Shown here in pieces: positions 1-6,057 of a DNA stretch of 7,064 nt. The position numbers and the translations under genes were made by a program. Source of the stretch: an uncultured Lachnospiraceae bacterium (GTDB taxonomy: Bacteria; Bacillota; Clostridia; Lachnospirales; Lachnospiraceae); contig CALDIE010000235.1 of NCBI GenBank assembly GCA_937901625.1, positions 1-7,064 of the forward strand. Direction: 5' to 3'. Below the pieces are notes generated by a model. It saw nothing but the letters and a program-made list of their open reading frames with translations. It did no database searches and had not been told where the DNA came from. How positions within the stretch are numbered: the first letter of the stretch is position 1; every line of letters starts with the position of its first letter.

Positions 1-2726
1 TGTCCGGACGTTCTTATGTATATCAGGCAATGCGTATTACAGGCGCGGCCGATCCCACGGTATCTGTTGCGGATACACTTAAGGGGAAGCTCCCTCAAAA
101 GAAGCTCGTTCGAGGCGCGGCGCAGGGATACTCATCCTACGGTAACCAGATCGGGCTCGCGACAGGGTATGTAAAAGAAATCTATCATCCCGATTATGTT
201 GCAAAGCGTATGGAGATCGGAGCTGTGATGGGCGCGGCGCCCAGAAAGAATGTTATGCGTCTTACCTCCGATCCGGGAGATATCATTATCCTCCTTGGAG
301 GAAGAACCGGACGTGACGGATGCGGCGGCGCTACCGGATCTTCAAAAGTACATACCGAGAAGTCGATCGAAGTGTGCGGCGCGGAAGTACAAAAGGGTAA
401 CGCGCCTACGGAGAGAAAGTTGCAGAGACTGTTCAGACGTCCGGAAGTAAGCCGCCTGATCAGAAAATGTAACGATTTCGGTGCCGGCGGTGTATCTGTG
501 GCGATCGGAGAACTTGCCGACGGTCTTACGGTCGATCTGGATAAGGTTCCGAAGAAGTATGCCGGTTTAGACGGTACGGAACTCGCTATTTCCGAGTCTC
601 AGGAGCGTATGGCTGTAGTTGTAGATCCTAAGGATGTGGATGAATTCATGGGATATGCCGCTGAGGAAAACCTCGAGGCTACAGCAGTTGCAGTGGTTAC
701 CGAAGAACCCAGACTTGTTCTTCAGTGGAGAGGGAAAGATATCGTAAACCTCTCCAGAGCATTCTTAAATACTAACGGAGCGCATCAGGAGTGCGCCGTT
801 AAGGTTGAGGTTCCCGCAGAGGGAGAGAATTACCTGGAGCGTATCGCCATCCGCGGTGTTCAGGAAGCGATCGATCGCGGGGATGTAAAAGAAGCCTGGA
901 TCACTACATTAAAGGATCTTAACGTATGTTCGCAAAAGGGACTGGTGGAGATGTTTGACGCGTCGATCGGTGCCGGAAGCGTATATATGCCTTACGGCGG
1001 GAAATATCAGCTTACCGAGACACAGACGATGGTAGCCAGGCTCCCGATGCTTGATAAGATGCAGTCGGATACCGTGACGATGATGAGTTTCGGCTATGAT
1101 CCGTATCTGTCTTCCTGGAGCCCGTATCACGGAGCGATCTACGCCGTGATGACATCCATTGCAAAGATAGTGGCTGCCGGTGGAGATTATAAGAAGATCC
1201 ATTTCACCTTCCAGGAGTATTTCCGGAGAATGACAGAGGATCCGTCGAGATGGAGCCAGCCGTTTGCGGCACTGCTGGGTGCTTATGACGCACAGTTAGG
1301 TTTTGGTCTGGCAAGTATCGGCGGTAAGGATTCCATGTCCGGAACCTTTAATCATATCGATGTACCGCCTACGCTCGTATCGTTTGCGGTAGATGTGGCA
1401 AAACAGCAGGATGTGATCACACCGGAGTTAAAGAAAGCCGGCGATATGTTGATCATGTTTGAGATGCCCAGAGATGAATATGATGTTCCTATCTATCGTG
1501 ATGTAATGGAAATCTATGATGAGATCGCTCATCTGATCGCTGAGAAGAAGGCTGTAGCGGCCTATGTAACGGATTCAAACGGTATCGTACCGGCTGTCTC
1601 CAAGATGGGATTCGGCAACGGCCTCGGCGTAGCGCTTTCCGATGAACTGACAGAGGAAGACATCTTTGGAAACCGTATAGCTAACATCATTCTGGAAGTA
1701 CCTGCAGAGGTCCTTCAGGATATCAGCGGGGATTATGTTCTGATCGGTACTGTAACAGAGGGAGATTTCTCCTACAAGGATACGGTGATCACCGGGAAGG
1801 AAGCGCTGGAAGCATGGAAGAAGCCGTTGGAAAAGGTATTTCCTTCGAGAGTTACCTATGATGAGACGGCGATCGATGTACCTCTGTACAAGGCAGACGA
1901 AGTATATGTATGTAAGAATAAGGTTGCAAGACCTGTGGTATTTATCCCCGCTTTCCCCGGAACCAACTGCGAATACGATTCCGGAAGAGCATTTGTAAGA
2001 GCAGGAGCGGATGTAAATATCGGTATCTTCAGAAACCGCAATGCGCAGGATATCGTTGAGTCCGTACAGGAATTTGAAAGGCAGATCAAAAAGGCACAGA
2101 TCATTATGTTCCCCGGCGGATTTTCCGCAGGTGACGAGCCGGATGGTTCGGCGAAGTTCTTCGCGACGGCTTTCCAGAATGAGAAGATCAAGGATGCCGT
2201 GATGGATCTGCTCACAAACAGAGACGGTCTTGTACTGGGTATATGTAACGGATTCCAGGCTCTGATCAAACTGGGACTGGTACCGTACGGTGAGATCGTC
2301 GGACAAAAAGAGGACAGCCCGACACTGACCTTTAATACGATCAACCGCCATATCTCCAAGATGGCTTATACCAAGGTTGTATCAAACAAGAGCCCCTGGC
2401 TTGCACTGGCAACACTCGGAGAAACCTACTGTTCGCCCGCGTCTCACGGAGAAGGAAGATTTGTTGCTCCGAAGGAGTGGCTGGAGCGCCTGGCAAAGAA
2501 CGGTCAGATCGCAACACAGTATGCGGATATAGACGGAAACGTTTCGATGGATGAGGAGTGGAACATCAACGGTTCCTATCTGGCGATCGAAGGCATTACA
2601 TCTCCTGACGGAAGGTGCTTCGGTAAGATGGCTCACGCCGAAAGACGCGGAGACGGAGTTGCTATCAATATTTACGGCGAGCAGGATCTTAAGATCTTCG
2701 AATCCGGTGTAAATTACTATAAGTAA
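1..2726 (+). CDS. purL: Phosphoribosylformylglycinamidine synthase (FGAM synthase), single-chain, 5'-partial
   Basis: The enzyme converts FGAR, glutamine and ATP to FGAM, glutamate, ADP and phosphate, the fourth step of de novo purine synthesis, in the cytoplasm. The frame is open to the window edge (first full codon at 3), giving 907 visible residues. Single-chain PurLs are about 1,200-1,300 aa, so roughly 300-350 residues, including the PurS-like N-terminus, lie upstream; the ATG at 30 is internal. Numbering from codon 3, the end of the first AIRS/PurM-like half contains GCGGATGSS, NDFGAGG (nt 471-491) and ISESQERM. The second half contains SIGGKDSMSG (near nt 1314-1343). A class I glutamine amidotransferase domain starts near residue 644 (PVVFIPAFPGTNC). 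It has the nucleophile Cys748 in LGICNGFQ (nt 2244-2246), a SHGEGRF loop, and catalytic His878/Glu880 in AHAER (nt 2634-2642). Catalytic residues are intact, with no frameshift. The clostridial-type clade is my recollection of family style. A terminator follows 48 bases after the stop, so this ends its transcript. Confidence 0.97.
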   Translation, partial: SGRSYVYQAMRITGAADPTVSVADTLKGKLPQKKLVRGAAQGYSSYGNQIGLATGYVKEIYHPDYVAKRMEIGAVMGAAPRKNVMRLTSDPGDIIILLGGRTGRDGCGGATGSSKVHTEKSIEVCGAEVQKGNAPTERKLQRLFRRPEVSRLIRKCNDFGAGGVSVAIGELADGLTVDLDKVPKKYAGLDGTELAISESQERMAVVVDPKDVDEFMGYAAEENLEATAVAVVTEEPRLVLQWRGKDIVNLSRAFLNTNGAHQECAVKVEVPAEGENYLERIAIRGVQEAIDRGDVKEAWITTLKDLNVCSQKGLVEMFDASIGAGSVYMPYGGKYQLTETQTMVARLPMLDKMQSDTVTMMSFGYDPYLSSWSPYHGAIYAVMTSIAKIVAAGGDYKKIHFTFQEYFRRMTEDPSRWSQPFAALLGAYDAQLGFGLASIGGKDSMSGTFNHIDVPPTLVSFAVDVAKQQDVITPELKKAGDMLIMFEMPRDEYDVPIYRDVMEIYDEIAHLIAEKKAVAAYVTDSNGIVPAVSKMGFGNGLGVALSDELTEEDIFGNRIANIILEVPAEVLQDISGDYVLIGTVTEGDFSYKDTVITGKEALEAWKKPLEKVFPSRVTYDETAIDVPLYKADEVYVCKNKVARPVVFIPAFPGTNCEYDSGRAFVRAGADVNIGIFRNRNAQDIVESVQEFERQIKKAQIIMFPGGFSAGDEPDGSAKFFATAFQNEKIKDAVMDLLTNRDGLVLGICNGFQALIKLGLVPYGEIVGQKEDSPTLTFNTINRHISKMAYTKVVSNKSPWLALATLGETYCSPASHGEGRFVAPKEWLERLAKNGQIATQYADIDGNVSMDEEWNINGSYLAIEGITSPDGRCFGKMAHAERRGDGVAINIYGEQDLKIFESGVNYYK

Positions 2727-2774
2727 GACACTCTAAGCGAGGTAATAGTATCGGCCGAAATGTGGTTGACAAAG

Positions 2775-2808
2775 AAAAGCAGATATCTCCCGGGATGTCT
2801 GCTTTTTT
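2775..2808 (+). terminator. Rho-independent terminator of purL
   Basis: The left arm AAAAGCAGATATC (2775-2787) pairs with GATGTCTGCTTTT (2794-2806) as a 13-bp stem with one G-U wobble. The loop is TCCCGG and the stem runs into a T6 tract (2803-2808). It starts 48 bases after the purL stop codon and separates purL from the dgt-dnaG-rpoD group. Confidence 0.93.
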
Positions 2809-2846
2809 GATTTACCGCGCGGGATGCGGCTTGTTGTGAAGGCTGC

Positions 2847-2903
2847 AAGGCATTTCGTGGCGGACAAGGCATTTCGCAGCGGTTAAGGCCTTTCGGAGCA
2901 GGA
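2847..2903. repeat. Three degenerate 19-bp tandem repeats
   Basis: Units lie at 2847-2865, 2866-2884 and 2885-2903. Each starts AAGGC(A/C)TTTCG and continues with a G-rich half. By eye, units 1 and 2 share 15 of 19 positions and units 2 and 3 share 14 of 19. The repeat is non-coding as far as I can tell and lies after the purL terminator and upstream of the candidate dgt promoter. Function unknown. Confidence 0.8.
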
Positions 2904-2992
2904 TGCGCCTATGATCAGGCAAGATTTCCTTGAAATTACTGCTATGGGGGGGACTTTACAAAAGCAGAAACGAAAACTTCTCCGTGAAAAAA

Positions 2993-3021
2993 AGAAAAAT
3001 CGAAAAAGCGGCATATATAAT
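2993..3021 (+). promoter_or_regulatory. Candidate promoter for dgt-dnaG-rpoD
   Basis: A perfect TATAAT (3016-3021) sits in an AT-rich patch 54 bases before the dgt ATG, downstream of an A-rich tract (about 2987-3008) that could act as an UP-like element. The hexamer 17 bases upstream (2993-2998, AGAAAA) is not a good -35 match, and there is no TGn extended -10. An alternative is TTGAAA (2930-2935) with TTTACA (2955-2960), but the 19-base spacing is poor. Some promoter is expected here, because a terminator precedes and the genes that follow are closely packed. Confidence 0.42.
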
Positions 3022-3062
3022 ATTTAGGGGATTGTACACAGGTTAAAGTAGGCAGGCCGGAC

Positions 3063-3069
3063 AGGAGGT
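3063..3069 (+). promoter_or_regulatory. Ribosome binding site of dgt
   Basis: AGGAGGT is a near-perfect anti-16S match. It lies 7 bases (counted from AGGAGG) before ATG 3076, but only 4 before GTG 3073 and 2 before ATG 3071. It therefore favours ATG 3076 as the dgt start. Confidence 0.85.
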
Positions 3070-3075
3070 AATGTG

Positions 3076-4083
3076 ATGCTGATCAGGGAGCAGTTGGAAG
3101 CAATCGAGAGAGAAACGCTTAGTGAGTTTGCGACGCTTAGCGAAAATTCCAAAGGGAGAAAAAGAGAGGAAGACCCTTGCGATATTCGACCGGTATTTCA
3201 AAGAGACAGAGATCGTATCCTGCACAGTAAGGCTTTCCGGCGGCTGAAAGATAAGACGCAGGTTTTCCTGACACCGGAAGGGGATCATTACAGGACGCGT
3301 CTTACACATACATTGGAAGTATCCCAGATCGCAAGAACGATCGCTCGCGCGCTTCGTTTAAATGAAGAACTCGTGGAGGCGATCGCCTTAGGACACGATC
3401 TCGGACATACGCCTTTTGGTCACGCAGGAGAAAAGGCACTCAATGAAGTGTGCCCGATGCCGTTTGAACATAATGTTCAGAGTGTCCGGGTAGTGGAGGT
3501 GCTTGAAAAAGACGGCAGAGGATTGAACTTAACCGATGAGGTTTTGGATGGAATATTGAATCACCAGACATCCAGCATGCCGTATACGATGGAAGGAAAG
3601 GCAGTACGCCTTTCGGATAAATTTGCCTACATACATCACGATATGGATGACGCGATCCGGGCCGGGGTGCTCACGGAAAAAGATGTTCCCGAGGACATCG
3701 CAAAGGTATTGGGTTATACGACCAAGGATCGTCTGGATCGTTTGATCCATAATACCATCAGTACAAGCTTGAATATCAACGATGTACGGATGGAAGAAGA
3801 AGTGGCTGAAGCGATGCAGAAGATGCGGAGATTTATGTTTGAAAATGTATATTCCAATCCTTATGTGAAGGGTGAAGAGAAAAAAGCGATCGTTTTGGTG
3901 GAGGTTCTCTACGAGTATTATGTGACACATAAGGACGAGCTTCCGGAGGAATATAAGCATCTGATGGACAGGGGAGAAACGGTTGAGAGAGTGGCAACGG
4001 ATTACATCGCGTCCATGACCGATCATTACGCGATCGCCAGATATGAAGATCTCTTTATCCCCAGATCGTGGACTGTATTGTAA
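3076..4083 (+). CDS. dgt: Deoxyguanosinetriphosphate triphosphohydrolase-like protein (HD domain)
   Basis: This is a 335-aa member of the dGTPase family, which hydrolyses dGTP (in some members other dNTPs) to the deoxynucleoside and tripolyphosphate. The HD-superfamily metal ligands are all visible (numbering from ATG 3076): His78 in TRLTHTLEV (nt 3307-3309), His107-Asp108 in LGHDLGHTPFGHAGE (nt 3394-3399), and Asp181 in RLSDKFAYIHHD. The N-terminal HSKAFRRLKDKTQVF block is also characteristic of the family. The length matches the shorter, type-2-like dGTPases of Clostridia rather than the roughly 500-aa E. coli enzyme; actual substrate preference cannot be read from sequence. ATG 3076 is chosen over GTG 3073 for Shine-Dalgarno spacing. 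It is first of three co-directional genes, 137 bases before dnaG with no terminator between, which suggests a link between dNTP pools and replication. No truncation or missing ligand seen. Confidence 0.93.
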   Translation: MLIREQLEAIERETLSEFATLSENSKGRKREEDPCDIRPVFQRDRDRILHSKAFRRLKDKTQVFLTPEGDHYRTRLTHTLEVSQIARTIARALRLNEELVEAIALGHDLGHTPFGHAGEKALNEVCPMPFEHNVQSVRVVEVLEKDGRGLNLTDEVLDGILNHQTSSMPYTMEGKAVRLSDKFAYIHHDMDDAIRAGVLTEKDVPEDIAKVLGYTTKDRLDRLIHNTISTSLNINDVRMEEEVAEAMQKMRRFMFENVYSNPYVKGEEKKAIVLVEVLYEYYVTHKDELPEEYKHLMDRGETVERVATDYIASMTDHYAIARYEDLFIPRSWTVL

Positions 4084-4094
4084 GTCTTAGGAAG

Positions 4095-4180
4095 AAAGTC
4101 TGAAGCACAAAAGACTGAAGCACAAAGGGCAAAGCACAAAGTCAGAAGCATAAAGCCCAAAGCCTGAAGCACAAAAGACT
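4095..4180. repeat. Heptanucleotide tandem array (12 units) between dgt and dnaG
   Basis: The stretch parses without gaps into twelve units: ten 7-mers and two identical 8-mers (AAAAGACT at 4109-4116 and 4173-4180). The consensus is (G/A)AAG followed by three variable bases, most often CAC; GAAGCAC occurs three times (4102, 4117, 4166). Two 15-base blocks, GAAGCAC plus AAAAGACT, are identical (4102-4116 and 4166-4180). The plus strand is purine-rich and poor in T, so the transcript here should be largely unstructured. It fills most of the dgt-dnaG gap. It resembles in style the short heptamer repeats known from cyanobacterial intergenic regions; no relation is claimed. Confidence 0.9.
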
Positions 4181-4206
4181 GAGAAAACGGGATTGGCACT
4201 GATAAA

Positions 4207-4216
4207 AGAAGGTGAG
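4207..4216 (+). promoter_or_regulatory. Ribosome binding site that decides the dnaG start
   Basis: AGAAGGTGAG matches the ideal AGGAGGTGAG with one mismatch. The GTG at 4212-4214 lies inside this element and so cannot be served by it. TTG 4221 lies 8 bases after AGAAGG, a normal spacing. Confidence 0.75.
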
Positions 4217-4220
4217 TATC

Positions 4221-6014
4221 TTGCATTATCCGGATGAGCTGTTGGAGGAAATACGTCAGAGAAATGACATCGTTGACGTGATCTCATCCTACGTACAATT
4301 GAAAAAACAAGGCGGCAACTATTTTGGCTTGTGTCCTTTTCATAACGAGAAGTCTCCTTCATTTTCGGTATCCGGATATAAGCAGATGTATTTCTGTTTC
4401 GGATGCCACGCCGGAGGGAGTGTTTATACATTTATCCAGCAATACGAAAATGTTACGTTTCCCGAGGCTGTTCAGATTCTGGCGGACAGGGCGGGAATAC
4501 AGTTGCCGGAGGTGGAATACTCCGCGCAGGAGAAGGAAATGCAAAACAGGAAGCAAAAGCTTCTTGAAGCCAACACGGAGGCAGGCAGATATTTCTTTTA
4601 CCAGTTACGCCGCGAACAGGGAAAACTCGGCTGGGAATATTTGATGAAGAGAGAGCTGACGGAGGAGACCTGCAGGAGTTTCGGACTGGGATATTCACTC
4701 CAGTACAGTGATGATCTGGTGAAGTATTTAAGACATAAGGGATTTACGGATGACATCATTCGTGAGTCCGGGTTGGGAATGTTTTATGAGAGGGAAGGCA
4801 TGGTGGATAAGTTCATCAACCGTGTGATGTTTCCCATCATGGACATCAACGGAAAAGTCATAGCCTTCGGCGGTCGTGTGATGGGGGATGCGAAACCCAA
4901 GTATCTGAACTCACCGGAGTCGCAGATCTTTGACAAATCCAGAAATCTCTACGGACTTAATTTTGCCAGAAGATCCAGAAAAGATCAGTTTATCCTCTGC
5001 GAGGGATATATGGATGTGATCGCGCAGCACCAGGCCGGATTTACACAGGCGGTGGCGTCACTCGGAACTTCTTTTACTTCCGGACAGGCGGCGATATTAA
5101 AGCGATACGCGAAAGATGTCCTGCTGGCGTATGACAGCGACAATGCGGGTACGGCAGCGGCACTGAGGGCTCTGGGGATTTTGAGGGAAGCCGGATTAAA
5201 CGGTCGGGTGATCGATTTAAAACCGTATAAGGATCCTGATGAGTTTATCAAAAATCTGGGTGCCGAAGAATATCAGAAACGGCTGGATCAGGCCGAGAAC
5301 GGCTTTATGTTTGAAGTGCGTATGGCACAGAAAAAGTACCGTATGGATGATCCTACGGAGAAGACAAAGTTTTATACGGAAATAGCCCGTATGCTCTGTC
5401 GTTTTGAGACCGATATTGAAAGAGATACCTACTTAAGTGCAGTTTCGGAAGAATACCGCATACAGGAGGACAGTCTTAAAAAACTCGTGATAGCACATGC
5501 CAACAGTGCGGGGTTTGCAAGAGAGAGGGAGAAAAGAGAGTCGGGAGAGTATTTTGGCGGTCGGGATAAGAGCGCGCAAAAAGCCGCCGACAGTGAAGAA
5601 AGAGAAAAGCGTTCCCAGCGTCTGTTGCTAACCTGGCTGGTGGAGGAACCCGGTCTTTATACAAAGATCAAAAAGTACATTGCACCGGGGGACTTTACGG
5701 ATGAATTGTATCAAAAGGTAGCGGAAAGGATCTTTGAGGATCTTGAAGAGCAGAAGGTAAATCCGGCAGCGGTGATCAATATGTTTGAAGACATGGAAGA
5801 TCAACGCAGGGTTTCCGAACTCTTTAGCGCCAGACTTGACGCGATCGATACGCCGGAAGAAAAGGAAAAAGCCCTTCACGATATTGTGGTCAATGTAAAA
5901 AAACAGGGTTTTGAAAGAGACAGTGCCAAGGTAGGAAGCGATCCGGAGGCGTTAGCACGGATGATCGCGGGTAAGAAGGCTTTGGAGGAGCTTTCGAAGA
6001 CAAAACTTACATAG
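4221..6014 (+). CDS. dnaG: DNA primase
   Basis: The 597-aa primase synthesises RNA primers at the replication fork and works with the replicative helicase. Numbering from TTG 4221, the N-terminal CHC2 zinc domain has Cys38 and His41 (LCPFHNEKSPSFS) and Cys59 and Cys62 (CFGCHAGG). The core contains FGGRVMGDAKPKYLNSPES, and the Toprim catalytic residues follow: Glu261 in CEGYMDVI (nt 5001-5003) and Asp305/Asp307 in AYDSDNAG (nt 5133-5141), close to the E. coli positions 265/309/311. Residues from about 430 on are charged, with a linker near 435-470 and a helical C-terminal helicase-interaction domain. The length is normal for the family. TTG is chosen because the GTG at 4212 overlaps the Shine-Dalgarno sequence and because family members usually begin close to a (Y/H)YP-E motif, here HYPDE. 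A TTG start would be expected to keep translation low, which fits a low-copy primase. Stop is a tandem TAG TAA. It sits 43 bases before rpoD, with no terminator. Confidence 0.97.
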   Translation: MHYPDELLEEIRQRNDIVDVISSYVQLKKQGGNYFGLCPFHNEKSPSFSVSGYKQMYFCFGCHAGGSVYTFIQQYENVTFPEAVQILADRAGIQLPEVEYSAQEKEMQNRKQKLLEANTEAGRYFFYQLRREQGKLGWEYLMKRELTEETCRSFGLGYSLQYSDDLVKYLRHKGFTDDIIRESGLGMFYEREGMVDKFINRVMFPIMDINGKVIAFGGRVMGDAKPKYLNSPESQIFDKSRNLYGLNFARRSRKDQFILCEGYMDVIAQHQAGFTQAVASLGTSFTSGQAAILKRYAKDVLLAYDSDNAGTAAALRALGILREAGLNGRVIDLKPYKDPDEFIKNLGAEEYQKRLDQAENGFMFEVRMAQKKYRMDDPTEKTKFYTEIARMLCRFETDIERDTYLSAVSEEYRIQEDSLKKLVIAHANSAGFAREREKRESGEYFGGRDKSAQKAADSEEREKRSQRLLLTWLVEEPGLYTKIKKYIAPGDFTDELYQKVAERIFEDLEEQKVNPAAVINMFEDMEDQRRVSELFSARLDAIDTPEEKEKALHDIVVNVKKQGFERDSAKVGSDPEALARMIAGKKALEELSKTKLT

Positions 6015-6037
6015 TAAAAACGTACATAGTAAAAACG
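6008..6037. repeat. Perfect 15-bp tandem duplication over the dnaG stop
   Basis: TACATAGTAAAAACG occurs twice head to tail (6008-6022 and 6023-6037) with no mismatch. The first copy contains the dnaG stop (TAG, 6012-6014). The second repeats TAG TAA in the same frame at 6027-6032. It makes up most of the 43-base dnaG-rpoD gap. Confidence 0.95.
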
Positions 6038-6044
6038 AAAGAAA

Positions 6045-6050
6045 AAGGAG
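6045..6050 (+). promoter_or_regulatory. Ribosome binding site of rpoD
   Basis: AAGGAG lies 7 bases before ATG 6058 in an A-rich, weakly structured leader. It is stronger and better spaced than the dnaG site, as expected if the sigma factor is needed in greater amount from the same transcript. Confidence 0.85.
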
Positions 6051-6057
6051 AAAAACT

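Larger units (their letters stand above)
2727..3075. other. purL-dgt intergenic region (349 bp)
   Basis: This is the longest gene-free stretch in the window. It holds, in order, the purL terminator, a self-complementary CCGCGCGG (2815-2822), a degenerate triple 19-bp tandem repeat, a run of seven G (2946-2952), an A-rich tract (about 2987-3008) leading to an AT-rich candidate -10 box, and the dgt ribosome binding site. I saw no tRNA, no riboswitch-like fold and no convincing small gene. The longest short frame I checked in the repeat (ATG 2824 to TAA 2884-2886, 20 aa) has no good ribosome binding site. Confidence 0.8.

Noticed and set aside
1575..2359. Two long minus-strand frames (258 and 167 aa) opposite the purL amidotransferase region
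   Set aside because: They lie wholly inside a well-supported purL frame carrying the amidotransferase motifs, overlap each other, have no recognisable domain, and look like translation of the complementary strand.
2766..2794. TTGACA (2766-2771) as a -35 element for a promoter after purL
   Set aside because: The hexamer 17 bases downstream is CCCGGG in the terminator loop, not a -10 box, and the stem-loop occupies the region.
2824..2886. 20-aa reading frame through the 19-bp repeats
   Set aside because: It has no good Shine-Dalgarno sequence, is very short, and consists mostly of repeat-derived sequence.
2847..2903. CRISPR array
   Set aside because: The units are 19 bp, directly adjacent with no spacers, and only 14-15 of 19 positions agree. 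No cas genes are visible.
3529..4026. 165-aa minus-strand frame inside dgt
   Set aside because: It is fully contained in dgt and antisense to it, with no recognisable motif or plausible ribosome binding site; a shadow frame.
4026..4431. Minus-strand frames across the dgt-dnaG spacer giving Cys/Phe/Leu-rich hydrophobic proteins
   Set aside because: Their repetitive hydrophobic parts are the complement of the heptamer array, and the longer one runs over the codons for the DnaG zinc motif. They are by-products of the repeat.
5982..6013. Internal promoter for rpoD (TTGGAG with TTACAT or TACATA)
   Set aside because: Spacing would be 19-20 bases and both boxes match poorly. It lies within the end of dnaG and cannot be supported from sequence alone.
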